From Winogradskyella sp. UBA3174 (GTDB lineage Bacteria; Bacteroidota; Bacteroidia; Flavobacteriales; Flavobacteriaceae), in the NCBI RefSeq assembly GCF_002364335.1, contig NZ_DEXW01000064.1, positions 32,509 through 96,508 of the forward strand: DNA of 64,000 bases. Reading direction: 5' to 3'. Position 1 is the first letter of the stretch. Each line of letters starts with the position of its first letter. The position numbers and the translations under genes are program-made. Of this stretch, positions 53,805 through 63,970 are shown piece by piece. Below the pieces are notes generated by a model. The model saw nothing but the letters and a program-made list of their open reading frames with translations. It made no database searches and had not been told where the DNA came from.

Positions 53805-55466
53805 TTATATAATTTGACCTTCTTTTAACGTAATCGTTTCTGTACAATTACTCATCCAATCCTGATTAAAACTTACAACGATTAGCGTCCAAGGACGTGA
53901 AGCGTCTGTTAAAAATTCTATTAATTCTAGAGCCTCTTTTCTTTCAAAATGCTCTAATGGATCTTCTAGAATTAAGAGTTTCGGTTGTTTTATGATGGCT
54001 CTTGCTAAAATAATTTTCTTAGCCACTGTATAAGACGTTTGCCTAGCTTCAGGATGAATAATTGTGTTCAAACCCTTTTCACTCTCTTTTATAAATTTAG
54101 AAAGTCTTGTATTAATTATAACCTCATCTATTTGATCTTGCGAAATATCCGGATCACCAAAAGTAATATTATCTTTAACAGTTCCTTCAAAGGGTGTGAC
54201 ATCTGCTAAGTCTAGACCTAATGCTGCTCTATATTCATTAAGACAAATATTACTAAAATTTGTGTCATTTAAAAAAATATTTCCCTCCGTTGGTCTAATA
54301 ACACCTGAAATAAGTCTTATGAGACTAGACTTACCTGCTCCACTTTCTCCTTGAATTAAAACTCGACTTTTATCTTTTATAATTAATGAAATATTTTTAA
54401 GAATATGGACTGATCTATTAGGCACATCATAGCTAATATTTTCCAATTGAATTTTAAAATTTTCACTAAAATTAGGACTTTCACCTGTTTGTACCTCAAT
54501 CTCCTTATCTACAACTTGACCCATTTTCTCTAAGGACGTTAATACATCATAAAAGGATTCTAAGCCAAGAATCAGTTTTTCAACAGAAGTAATGACTAAT
54601 AAAATAATAATCTCTGCCGCAACAAACTGACCGATATTCATTTCTTGATTAAGAACTAATAGACCACCAATGATCAATAAACCAGCGGTAACAATAATCT
54701 TAAAACCTATCATTTGGATAAATTGCAAGACCAAAATCCTAAAGTGGTTTTCTCTAGCTTTTAAATACCCATCTACCAAATAGTCATTTTTATCTAATGC
54801 CATTGTTGTCTTACCAGAAATCTTAAAACTTATGATTGACCTTGCTACTTCTTGAATCCAATGTGCTACTTTATATTTTTGTTTAGACTCTAAAAGACTG
54901 GTTTCCATACCACGTTGAATAGTGAATTTGAAAACAATATAAATCAAGACAATCAATAAAATACCAAAGGCTATAAAAAAGGGATGGTACAACGATAGTA
55001 ATATTAGTGCAAATACGATTTGTAATACTGCTGCTGGCACATCTAAAAGTAATTTAGAAAGTCCTTTCTGAATATTCAGTACATCGAAAAACCGATTTGC
55101 TAACTCTGGTGGATAACTGTCTCGAAGCTGCTCCATTTTAATTTTTGGGAAGCGATAGGTAAACTCAAACGAGGCACGAAAAAAAATACGCTGCTGTATC
55201 ATTTCTATGATTCGCATTTGCATTAATTGTAAGATTCCAACAAATGCAACACCGATTGTTACAAGAACAACAAGTACAATCCAAGACGTACTGACTTGAG
55301 CTCCTTGAATTAAGTTAATAATAGCCTGTATACCTAATGGTAATGTTAAGGAAATTAAACCAGAAAAGACGGCATAATAGAGTACCTGCCTAACATCTTT
55401 ACGTTCTAATTTCAAAATCCCAACAAAACGTTGCCAAGGGGTTAAGAGCGATTTATTTTGATCCAT
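53805..55466 (-). CDS. ABC transporter with degenerate nucleotide-binding domain
   Basis: A 553-residue fused exporter half: a six-helix membrane domain (about 20-300) and an ATPase domain (about 340-553). Walker A GESGAGKSS is intact (Lys379). Every other motif is changed: no Q-loop Gln (GLDLADVTPFEGT), the LSGGQ signature reads RQTSYTVAK, Walker B ends Glu501-Asp502 (LLILEDPLEHF) instead of Asp-Glu, and the H-loop His is replaced (VVSFNQDW). It also has no N-terminal peptidase. It may bind but poorly hydrolyse ATP. tetR is four bases upstream, hlyD 12 downstream. Confidence 0.85.
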   Translation of the reverse strand: MDQNKSLLTPWQRFVGILKLERKDVRQVLYYAVFSGLISLTLPLGIQAIINLIQGAQVSTSWIVLVVLVTIGVAFVGILQLMQMRIIEMIQQRIFFRASFEFTYRFPKIKMEQLRDSYPPELANRFFDVLNIQKGLSKLLLDVPAAVLQIVFALILLSLYHPFFIAFGILLIVLIYIVFKFTIQRGMETSLLESKQKYKVAHWIQEVARSIISFKISGKTTMALDKNDYLVDGYLKARENHFRILVLQFIQMIGFKIIVTAGLLIIGGLLVLNQEMNIGQFVAAEIIILLVITSVEKLILGLESFYDVLTSLEKMGQVVDKEIEVQTGESPNFSENFKIQLENISYDVPNRSVHILKNISLIIKDKSRVLIQGESGAGKSSLIRLISGVIRPTEGNIFLNDTNFSNICLNEYRAALGLDLADVTPFEGTVKDNITFGDPDISQDQIDEVIINTRLSKFIKESEKGLNTIIHPEARQTSYTVAKKIILARAIIKQPKLLILEDPLEHFERKEALELIEFLTDASRPWTLIVVSFNQDWMSNCTETITLKEGQII

Positions 55467-55470
55467 TTAA

Positions 55471-56145
55471 TTATAAATTTAAAACATTTTGGGTTAGATT
55501 TTGAAAAAAATCAGTTGGTGTAACATCCTTATCACAATTTGTAATTGAACTGAAATGAACTTTTAAAAAATGTTGATGTAAAGCACCTTCAACTATAGTG
55601 CTTGCAAGACTTGAAGGAAACTCATAATCTTTGCTAACTCCGGCTATCATTTCACTAAGACGCATTATTAAGCGTTTATAAACAACAAAATAACCTTCCT
55701 TATTTTCACTATCTACTTCTTTAGTTAAATATGATTTTGAATATTCGTTAATAATAATTCTGTTTAAAACAACCTCATTAATATGAGAGAAGGTTTTATC
55801 TACTTTAATAGTTTTGGTAACAACCTCTATGGCCTTAGTTAGTTGTTCTTGTTTATTTGGCATATTGAACGTTGCAAAAACGAGTTGATATTCAAGCCAA
55901 GCCCAATACCAAGAGGTTAAGTATAACAGAAGTTTATGCTTACTCTCAAAATAACGGTAAATTGAACTTTCATTAGATCCGATTCTAACTCCTAACTTCT
56001 TAAAAGTAAAACTGTCAAAACCTATTTCTTCTATAAGTAAAATACTATTCTCAATAATACGCTTACCTAAGTCCGATGACTCAGGGTCCTTAATATAGAT
56101 CTTGTCTGGGACAGAAATCTTTAAGTTTGAAAGTAAGTTTAACAT
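55471..56145 (-). CDS. TetR/AcrR family transcriptional regulator
   Basis: A 224-residue repressor-type protein. The helix-turn-helix is in IENSILLIEEIGFDSFTFKK, LGVRIGSNESSIYRYFESKH (about residues 32-75), with the long helical ligand domain behind it. ATG at 56145 was chosen; upstream in-frame starts are TTG. It heads the exporter operon and has a 15-bp palindrome at its own promoter, so it probably represses tetR-ABC-hlyD-tolC and is released by a transported or sensed compound, which is unknown. Confidence 0.85.
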   Translation of the reverse strand: MLNLLSNLKISVPDKIYIKDPESSDLGKRIIENSILLIEEIGFDSFTFKKLGVRIGSNESSIYRYFESKHKLLLYLTSWYWAWLEYQLVFATFNMPNKQEQLTKAIEVVTKTIKVDKTFSHINEVVLNRIIINEYSKSYLTKEVDSENKEGYFVVYKRLIMRLSEMIAGVSKDYEFPSSLASTIVEGALHQHFLKVHFSSITNCDKDVTPTDFFQNLTQNVLNL

Positions 56146-56163
56146 ATTCAAAATATTTGAGTG

Positions 56164-56185
56164 CAAATATAATAGTAATACTATT
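56164..56185 (-). promoter_or_regulatory. tetR promoter -7 element and palindromic operator
   Basis: On the minus strand TATATTTG (56171-56164) fits TAnnTTTG and is 18 bases before the tetR ATG. Directly upstream is the perfect 15-base palindrome AATAGTAATACTATT (56171-56185), placed between -33 and -7, the classical position for a TetR operator. Confidence 0.6.
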
Positions 56186-56263
56186 AACTTAAAACAATTA
56201 ACAAATATTTAATAGCGTAAAAAAACTATACTATTTTTATAAAGAATCAAATATAGTCTAGAC

Positions 56264-57217
56264 TTAAAGCTTATTAATAAGTGATTTTTCTTCTTTAAAA
56301 ACTGCTATTTTAGGCAGGCCAATAATCGCCTTATTTATCCATTTTAAGGCTTCAGCCTTATTGCTTTTATGCTTGTAAATTTGAGCTAACCTAAAGTAGG
56401 CCCATTCTTTTGGGACTCCATCTTGCGAAGAATGATGAGACAAGTACGCTTTAAGGCATTTTTCACCTTTAGCTAGTTGAATGTTATAATCTGCACATAC
56501 TTTGCCTATTTGATAATGCATGGCATTACGTTGTAAAGCATTTTGAGCGTCTTCAATATTACCAATAGCTTTTTCTGGTTGATTTTGGTTTTCGTAGAAG
56601 TTGGTTAGCTTTTCATAACAGGTTACAGAACCACCCACTTTAATCGCTAACCTATAATATTTTTCGGCTAACTCTGGTTCATCATCGTATTCGTAAACGT
56701 AGCCTTTAGCCAAATAACCATCAACTTTAGATAGTTTTTCTAATTCCGTAGCATAGCTCAAGGCTTTAGAATTACTACCACCTATAATTCCTGGAAGCGA
56801 TACATATAATTCTACCAAAGCCCAACGTGCGTCAATATGCTTTGGGTCTAATTCTGCAGCTTTTAGGAAAGCACGTTTAACATCACCAATAATGCCTAAG
56901 GCTTTAATTTTACTTATACTTAAGGCTTTCATACCTAAAGCGCCTCCATATTTATATTGGTAATTTGCATTTTCTGGCGAACTATTTGTTAAGGTTTCAT
57001 AGGTTTTAATGGCTTCATCCCATTTCATCTGATGACCATAAGCATCACCTAACAACTCAATAGCTACTGCATCATTAGGATTATGCTCTAAAAATGTAAG
57101 CATCTCTTTTTGAGCACTTTTATAGGCTTTCTTGGCTATAAAGTCTTCCGCTTTCTCTTTTGGACTTTGAGAAAAACAAAGCGAAGAGATTAATAAAATC
57201 GATAAAAATTTATACAT
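56264..57217 (-). CDS. Tetratricopeptide repeat protein, exported
   Basis: A 317-residue protein with a signal peptide (about 1-16, ending CFSQ) and several TPR units: NDAVAIELLGDAYGHQMKWD, EAIKTYETLTNSSPENANYQ and later YFRLAQIYKHKSNKAEALKW. TPRs are protein-protein scaffolds; the partner is unknown. It is divergent from the alpha-2-macroglobulin gene with a 178-base shared promoter region, so a joint role is possible. Confidence 0.85.
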   Translation of the reverse strand: MYKFLSILLISSLCFSQSPKEKAEDFIAKKAYKSAQKEMLTFLEHNPNDAVAIELLGDAYGHQMKWDEAIKTYETLTNSSPENANYQYKYGGALGMKALSISKIKALGIIGDVKRAFLKAAELDPKHIDARWALVELYVSLPGIIGGSNSKALSYATELEKLSKVDGYLAKGYVYEYDDEPELAEKYYRLAIKVGGSVTCYEKLTNFYENQNQPEKAIGNIEDAQNALQRNAMHYQIGKVCADYNIQLAKGEKCLKAYLSHHSSQDGVPKEWAYFRLAQIYKHKSNKAEALKWINKAIIGLPKIAVFKEEKSLINKL

Positions 57218-57237
57218 AGAATAAAAACTTATAACTG

Positions 57238-57245
57238 CAAAAATA
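57238..57245 (-). promoter_or_regulatory. -7 promoter element of the TPR gene
   Basis: On the minus strand TATTTTTG fits TAnnTTTG and lies 20 bases before the ATG at 57217. Confidence 0.4.
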
Positions 57246-57347
57246 CGATTTATGATTTAGTCATAAAACCTTAATTTGTTAACGTTTCGTTTCCCTCACA
57301 AATTGCTTAACTTCACTTATCGAAATATGAGTAATACTCATTTTAAC

Positions 57348-57355
57348 TATTTTTG
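57348..57355 (+). promoter_or_regulatory. -7 promoter element of the alpha-2-macroglobulin gene
   Basis: TATTTTTG fits TAnnTTTG and lies 40 bases before the ATG at 57396. No TTG at the -33 distance. Confidence 0.4.
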
Positions 57356-57395
57356 GAATGCCTTTTGATGGTGTTTTGTAGTAAATGAAATACGA

Positions 57396-60300
57396 ATGAA
57401 AAATTATATAGCAGTACTAATGTTAATTTGCTTTGCAACGTTCTCTAATGCCCAAAATGACTTTGATAGTCAATGGAAAGCTGTAGAAAAATTTGAAAAC
57501 GATGGATTAACAAAAAGCGCATCAGATCTCGTTGAACATATTTATAAAGATGCGACTCAAAACAGCAACTCAAAACAACGCATTAAATCTTTACTTTATA
57601 AAAGTAAATATCTTCTAACACTTGAAGAAGACGCACAATTAAAAATTATTAATTTGTTTAAGTCTGAAATTGAAGAAACAAAAGATATAATCACCAAACA
57701 TCTTTTAGAAAATATCTTAGCTACGATGTACTGGCAGTATTTTCAGCAAAACCGTTACGTATTTTATAATAGGACAAAGACCTCTGAGAAAGTTAGTAAC
57801 GATTTTAGAACTTGGGATTTAGAGACACTATTTAATGAGATTCATACGTACTACCAGCGCTCATTAGAAAATGGTATTTTAATGCAGCAAGAACCAGTAA
57901 GCAAATATAAAACACTTTTAATTGAAGCAAAAAGCTCTCAAGAATTTCGACCAACATTGTATGATTTACTGAGTCATAATGCATTAGAGTTTTACAAAAC
58001 AGACGAAAATTCTATAACACAACCTGCTTATAAATTTAATATTGATGATGCCTCACTTATAAGTGATAGTGAGATATTTATTAACCAGAATCTTAAATCT
58101 AAAGATTCAGTATCGTTACAATTAAATACCCTAAAAATTTATCAGAATTTATTGAAGTTTCATCGCAAAGACCAGGCTTCAAAAGCTTATGTAGACAATG
58201 ACATTAAGCGATTAAAATTCGTATTGCAACATGCCACGTTTAATAATAAAGAGAATTTACTTTTAGCAACCTTAAAAGGAAAAGTTGATGTTTTAAACTC
58301 ATCACCACTGTCGGCTTTATATAATTTTGAAATTACTTCGTTGTATCAACAACAAGGTAATCGTTATAGCAGTAACGCAAATCAAGGTTCTGTTGATGAC
58401 ACCAATCGCTGGAAACTTAAAAACGCTATAGAACTTTGTAATTCCACAATTGCAGCGTTTCCTAAAAGTCTGGGAGCTAAAAAATGTATCATTTTAAAAG
58501 CGCAAATTTCACAACCACAATTGAGTTTGCAAGCAGAGCAATTTATTTCTATCAATTCAGCCTCTAGATTATTAGTTAATTATAAAAACCTAAATAGTTT
58601 AGATTTCAAAATTTACAAGATTAATAAAAGTCAATTAGAGACATATAATAAAAGTTATAATAATACTGAAAAAGAGAAATTCTTCAAAAATCTAAGTGTT
58701 AAAAAATCATTTACCAGCACTCTAAAAACCGAAGGTGATTATCAAAATCACAGCACAGAAATTATCCTAACTAGTTTACCAAATGGCTTATACCTTATAA
58801 AAGCAGATACTAATTCTGAAACTAATGTGTTTGCCGCGACTCATATTCAAGTGACAGATTTAGCATTAGTAGAAAGTTCAGAAAACAATAGCCTCAATTA
58901 TCAACTTATTAATAGAAATAACGGAAAGCCAATAGTGAATGCTGCTATTAATTTAAGCTACAACAATAACCGAAATAAAACATTTACCAATAAACTTACG
59001 ACAGATCGCTTTGGCAAATTTCAATTCGAAAAAGACAATAACTATTACCAAAATGCAGAAGTTAGAGCAACCTATAAAGAAGACGTTGGTTATTTTGGCG
59101 ACTATTATATTAGTAGAAAATATAAAGACACTAAAAATAACGATACACAATACCGAACATTTTTATTTACTGATCGCAGCATTTACAGACCAGGACAAAC
59201 CGTTTTCTTTAAAGGGATTATTACAGAAACAAAAAATGCTAAATCTAACGTAACTTCTGAGGAAACTATTACAGCAGAACTTTACAATGTTAATGGCGAA
59301 AAGCTAAATAAACTGAATTTTACAACCAATGAATTTGGGTCGTTTAATGGCGAATTTATTTTGCCAAATACAGGCTTAACTGGGGAATTTTTCATCAGAA
59401 CCTATTCTAAAAAAGTAAGACTTAGTAACGCTTCTTTTTCAGTCGAAGAATACAAACGTCCAAAATTTAAACCCGAATTCAAACCTGTTACAGATACTTA
59501 TAAAGTTAATGACAGTATTACTGTAAACGGAACAGCCATTGCTTTTGCTGGCAGTAACATTACAGGTGCTAAGGTGGTCTATCGTGTAAAACGCCAAGTG
59601 CAATATCCGAGTTGGTATTATTGGAGACGACCATATTATAATTCCGAACCTCAAGAAATTACATTTGGTGAATCTAAAACTAATGCTAAAGGAGAATTTG
59701 AGATTACGTTTAAGGCAATTGCCGATGAAAATGTTTCTAAAGAAAATCTTCCTGTGTTTAGATATGAAGTTACCGCAGACATTACAGATATTAATGGAGA
59801 AACCAGAACAGCAACAACGTCCGTAAATGTTGGCTATCATGCCATGACTTTAAAAGTTGTTGCACCAAATCTTATAGACAAATCAAAAAAGAAAATTAAA
59901 GTCTCACTAATCTCTAAAAATTTAAATGGCGAATTTACACCTGCAAAAGGAACTTTAAAGATTTACAAACTCACAGGTCCAGAATCTGTATTACGTTTTA
60001 GACCATGGCAAGCACCAGATTATCAAATATTAACTAAAGCCGAATTTAAAAAACTATTTCCTCATGATGCTTATAATAATGAAGATGCAATAACCAATTG
60101 GGAAAAAGGCAAAGAAGTCTTTAGCATCAATTTTGATACTAAAGAAGATAAAACAATCACCTTAAAGACACCTAAAAAATGGGATTCTGGCAAGTATATT
60201 ATTGTCGCTAAAAGCAACGATAAGTTTGGACAAGACGTCAAAGATGAAGTCTTTACAACACTGTTTAGTGACAAAGACAAAACCATTGCAGATTACCAAT

Positions 60301-63300
60301 TATTTGAAGCGCAATTAGACAAAACCACTTATAAAGCCGGTGATATTGCCAAGTTAACTATTGGCTCTGCTGCAGAAGCTATTAACGTTACTATAGAAAT
60401 TGAAAAAGAAGGTAAAATTATAATGATGGAAGTCATAAACCTCAACAACTCTAAACAAACGATTAGTATTCCTGTTGTAGAAAATGATCTCGGTGGGTTT
60501 GTGGTTCACACCAGTTTCGCAGCTTTTAATAGCTACAATTCTCAAAGCTTTAGAATTAATGTGCCTTACCCTAAAACAGATTTAGAAATTGAAACTAAAA
60601 CGTTTAGAGATAAATTACAACCAGGACAAGATGAAACATGGAGCTTTAAAATTAAAGGACCAAAAGGAGATAAAGTTTCAGCGGAATTATTGGCAAGTAT
60701 GTACGATGCCTCTTTAGACGAATTTAAACCACACCGTTGGAATTTCAACCCAATTAATCGTCCATCGTATTATGGACGCATTAGTAAAAACTCTAAAGAA
60801 AGTTTTGGGAATACGAGTTTTAGACTGTTTAATCGTTTTGAAGTGGCTTCTAATTATCCGCAACAAAACTATGATCGTTTGAATTGGTTTGGGTTTTATT
60901 TTGGAAATAACTACCTATATGAAACTAAAAATAAAAGACTCTATACTCCTGAAGCTGCTATGATGGTTAATGATTCAGTGGAATTGGAAGAAACTATGGT
61001 TGTTGGATATAACACAGATACAAAAAAGGCTCTAGTATTTAATAGTGTAACTGTACAAAATGGAAGAACTATTATTGCCGAGATAACTAAAAAGGAAAAA
61101 GAAGATACAGATTCAGAAAACATCCAAATCCGAAAAAACCTAAACGAAACCGCATTTTTCTTTCCACAATTACAAACGGATGAAGAGGGCAATGTGAGTT
61201 TCAATTTTAAAGCACCAGAAGCTTTAACCAAGTGGAAACTGCAACTGTTAGCGCATACCAAAACTTTAGAAAGTTCTGTTAACCAATTAGAAGCTGTGAC
61301 TCAAAAAGAACTCATGGTAATACCAAATGCTCCACGTTTTTTAAGAGAAGGTGATGTAATTGTTATTAGTACTAAGATTGCTAATCTAACAGATAAAATG
61401 TTAATAGGTGAAGCCCAATTAATTTTAACAAACCCAGTTACAAGTGAAGATATATCTTCAACCATAACAATACAACCTAAAGAATCTGAAGCAACGGGAC
61501 AACTATACAAACCTATTAATACCTTTTCTGTAGACGCTAAAGGGAATACACAAGTGTCTTGGCGTTTACAAATCCCTGAAGGCTTACAAGCTGTACAATA
61601 TAAAATCATTGCTAAAGCAGGAGACTTTAGTGATGGTGAACAAAATGCGTTACCGGTTTTATCAAATAGAATGATGGTAACGGAAACGCTTCCAATGTGG
61701 GTGCGCTCTAACGAAACCAAAACATTTACGTTAGATAAGTTGAAAAACAATACCTCTTCAACTTTAAAAAACCATAAGCTGACATTAGAGATGACGTCTA
61801 ATCCGGCTTGGTATGCTGTACAAGCATTGCCTTATTTAATGGAATATCCTTACGATTGTAATGAGCAAACATTTTCACGTTATTATGCGAACGCTTTAGC
61901 ACAACATATTGTAACATTGCATCCAAAAATTGAAGCCGTTTTTAATCAGTGGAAATCTCAAGAGGCACTACTATCAAACTTAGAAAAGAATCAAGAATTA
62001 AAGTCAATAATAATTCAAGAAACACCTTGGTTACGGGATGCTCAGTCTGAAACTGAGCAAAAAAAACGTATTGGGCTGTTATTCGATTTAAATAAAATGA
62101 CTAACGAATTACAATCGGCACAGCGTAAACTTAAAAGCAATCAATCGTCCTCAGGTGCATGGCCTTGGTTTAAAGGAGGACGCGATAATCGTTACATCAC
62201 ACAGCATATCATTGCAGGTTTTGGACATTTAAAACAACTGAATGTGAACCTAAGCAAAGTCGAAGGCTCACCTGAAAACGTAATGATACAAAGTGCACTC
62301 GGCTACTTAGATTCAGAATTTGTACAAGAATACAAAAACCTAAAGAGGTATAATAAAGCTGTTGATTTAACCAAGAACCATTTATCACACACACAATTAC
62401 ATTATTTGTATGTACGTAGTTTTTACCCTGAAACGACACCTTCAAAAGAAGTTAAAACAATTATGGATTATTACCATAGTCAGATTAAAACCTATTGGTT
62501 AAAACGTTCGTTATATGCAAAAGGCTTAATGGCATTAACCATGCATAGAATGGATGATGCTAAAACAGCTACTAAAATTTTAAAATCCTTAAAAGAAAAT
62601 AGCATCACTTCTGATGAATTAGGTATGTATTGGAAAGCGAATACCAACTCATGGAACTGGTACCAAGCACCAATCGAAACACAAGCCTTATTGATTGAGG
62701 CGTTTTCTGAAATTAAAAATGATGTTACAACAATAGATAATTTGAAGATTTGGTTATTAAAAAACAAACAAACCAATCAGTGGAAAACAACTAAAGCTAC
62801 AACAGAAGCAGTCTATGCATTATTATTACAAGGTAGCGACTGGCTAGACATTACTGAAATGGTAGATGTAACCGTTGGAAACGAAACCATTTCGCCTAAC
62901 ACATTAGACAACGTAAAACTTGAAGCAGGAACAGGTTATTACAAAACGTCATGGACAGGTTCTGAAATTATAAAAGAACAAGCAGATGTTACCATCACTA
63001 AAAAAGGAGAAGGCATTGCTTGGGGAACTTTATACTGGCAATATTTTGAGGATTTAGATAAAATCACCTCAGCTGAAACCCCATTAAAATTAAGTAAGAA
63101 ACTATTCTTAAAAACGAATACGGATAAAGGCGAAGAAATTTCTGAAATCACGTCAGAGACTAAACTAAAAGTTGGTGACTTAGTTAGAGTTCGAATTGAA
63201 CTAAGAACAGACCGTTCTATGGAATTTGTTCACCTTAAAGATATGCGTGCAGCTGGCTTTGAACCTATTAATGTGTTATCGCAATACAAATGGCAAGACG

Positions 63301-63500
63301 GCTTAGGTTACTACGAAAGCACAAAAGATACAGCAACAAACTTCTTTATAGATTATTTACCAAAAGGTGTTTTTGTATTTGAGTATGATTTACGAGTAAA
63401 TAATGCTGGTGATATGAGTAATGGTATAAGCACCATACAAAGTATGTATGCACCAGAATTTAGTAGCCATAGCGAGGGTGTTAGAATTAGTGTTGACTGA
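57396..63500 (+). CDS. Alpha-2-macroglobulin family protein
   Basis: A 2034-residue periplasmic or surface protease trap. Signal peptide about 1-19 (ending SNAQ). The first ~480 residues are helical and not typical A2M. MG2 begins with FTDRSIYRPGQTVFFKGI (about 590-608). After the bait-type region near 1100-1215 comes FNFKAPEALTKWKLQLLAHT. The thioester site is YPYDCNEQTFSRYY: Cys1488 and Gln1491 are intact, so the covalent-trapping type. Near residues 1195-1215 the linker LEETMVVGYNTDTKK resembles a TonB-plug start (see findings). From memory, pbpC often accompanies such genes; none is seen here. The TPR gene is divergent. Confidence 0.9.
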   Translation: MKNYIAVLMLICFATFSNAQNDFDSQWKAVEKFENDGLTKSASDLVEHIYKDATQNSNSKQRIKSLLYKSKYLLTLEEDAQLKIINLFKSEIEETKDIITKHLLENILATMYWQYFQQNRYVFYNRTKTSEKVSNDFRTWDLETLFNEIHTYYQRSLENGILMQQEPVSKYKTLLIEAKSSQEFRPTLYDLLSHNALEFYKTDENSITQPAYKFNIDDASLISDSEIFINQNLKSKDSVSLQLNTLKIYQNLLKFHRKDQASKAYVDNDIKRLKFVLQHATFNNKENLLLATLKGKVDVLNSSPLSALYNFEITSLYQQQGNRYSSNANQGSVDDTNRWKLKNAIELCNSTIAAFPKSLGAKKCIILKAQISQPQLSLQAEQFISINSASRLLVNYKNLNSLDFKIYKINKSQLETYNKSYNNTEKEKFFKNLSVKKSFTSTLKTEGDYQNHSTEIILTSLPNGLYLIKADTNSETNVFAATHIQVTDLALVESSENNSLNYQLINRNNGKPIVNAAINLSYNNNRNKTFTNKLTTDRFGKFQFEKDNNYYQNAEVRATYKEDVGYFGDYYISRKYKDTKNNDTQYRTFLFTDRSIYRPGQTVFFKGIITETKNAKSNVTSEETITAELYNVNGEKLNKLNFTTNEFGSFNGEFILPNTGLTGEFFIRTYSKKVRLSNASFSVEEYKRPKFKPEFKPVTDTYKVNDSITVNGTAIAFAGSNITGAKVVYRVKRQVQYPSWYYWRRPYYNSEPQEITFGESKTNAKGEFEITFKAIADENVSKENLPVFRYEVTADITDINGETRTATTSVNVGYHAMTLKVVAPNLIDKSKKKIKVSLISKNLNGEFTPAKGTLKIYKLTGPESVLRFRPWQAPDYQILTKAEFKKLFPHDAYNNEDAITNWEKGKEVFSINFDTKEDKTITLKTPKKWDSGKYIIVAKSNDKFGQDVKDEVFTTLFSDKDKTIADYQLFEAQLDKTTYKAGDIAKLTIGSAAEAINVTIEIEKEGKIIMMEVINLNNSKQTISIPVVENDLGGFVVHTSFAAFNSYNSQSFRINVPYPKTDLEIETKTFRDKLQPGQDETWSFKIKGPKGDKVSAELLASMYDASLDEFKPHRWNFNPINRPSYYGRISKNSKESFGNTSFRLFNRFEVASNYPQQNYDRLNWFGFYFGNNYLYETKNKRLYTPEAAMMVNDSVELEETMVVGYNTDTKKALVFNSVTVQNGRTIIAEITKKEKEDTDSENIQIRKNLNETAFFFPQLQTDEEGNVSFNFKAPEALTKWKLQLLAHTKTLESSVNQLEAVTQKELMVIPNAPRFLREGDVIVISTKIANLTDKMLIGEAQLILTNPVTSEDISSTITIQPKESEATGQLYKPINTFSVDAKGNTQVSWRLQIPEGLQAVQYKIIAKAGDFSDGEQNALPVLSNRMMVTETLPMWVRSNETKTFTLDKLKNNTSSTLKNHKLTLEMTSNPAWYAVQALPYLMEYPYDCNEQTFSRYYANALAQHIVTLHPKIEAVFNQWKSQEALLSNLEKNQELKSIIIQETPWLRDAQSETEQKKRIGLLFDLNKMTNELQSAQRKLKSNQSSSGAWPWFKGGRDNRYITQHIIAGFGHLKQLNVNLSKVEGSPENVMIQSALGYLDSEFVQEYKNLKRYNKAVDLTKNHLSHTQLHYLYVRSFYPETTPSKEVKTIMDYYHSQIKTYWLKRSLYAKGLMALTMHRMDDAKTATKILKSLKENSITSDELGMYWKANTNSWNWYQAPIETQALLIEAFSEIKNDVTTIDNLKIWLLKNKQTNQWKTTKATTEAVYALLLQGSDWLDITEMVDVTVGNETISPNTLDNVKLEAGTGYYKTSWTGSEIIKEQADVTITKKGEGIAWGTLYWQYFEDLDKITSAETPLKLSKKLFLKTNTDKGEEISEITSETKLKVGDLVRVRIELRTDRSMEFVHLKDMRAAGFEPINVLSQYKWQDGLGYYESTKDTATNFFIDYLPKGVFVFEYDLRVNNAGDMSNGISTIQSMYAPEFSSHSEGVRISVD

Positions 63501-63616
63501 TAATCTGTTAGTTAAATAAATTCTCTACGACTAATCGACCATATGAGTTACCAAATTAATAGTGTAACTTGAGGTTTACTAACTAAAAATCATAACATTA
63601 TGAATTAAAAGTTTTT

Positions 63617-63970
63617 ATGGTTCTAAGAATTTTACTTGGAATTTTTGTACTCGTTTTTGGCGTAAACAAATTTGCAAACTTTTTACCAATGCCAGAATTA
63701 TCAGGAGATGCAGCTGCATATTTTGGCGCCTTAACCAGCTCTAAAACATTGATGCTTGTAGGTATTGTTGAAATCGTTGCTGGATTGGCTATTATTCTGA
63801 ACAAATATGGCGCTTTACTTGCTTTAATTTTAATGAGTATTTCAGTAAATGCCGTTTTATTTCATGCGGTTTTAGATCCTGGAGGCATAGGAGGTGCAGC
63901 TGTATTACTTATCCTTAACATAGTAGTTATATATGGCTACAAGGAGGAATACAAGACTCTATTGAGCTAA
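63617..63970 (+). CDS. DoxX-like family membrane protein
   Basis: A 117-residue integral membrane protein with four hydrophobic segments and the DoxX-like opening VLRILLGIFVLVFGVNKFAN. Conserved small-residue segments EIVAGLAIILNKYGALLAL and DPGGIGGAAVLLILNIVV follow. DoxX-like proteins are quinone-associated or of unknown role. The ATG at 63617 gives the usual N-terminus. It is 116 bases after the alpha-2-macroglobulin gene; no promoter was recognised. Confidence 0.8.
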   Translation: MVLRILLGIFVLVFGVNKFANFLPMPELSGDAAAYFGALTSSKTLMLVGIVEIVAGLAIILNKYGALLALILMSISVNAVLFHAVLDPGGIGGAAVLLILNIVVIYGYKEEYKTLLS

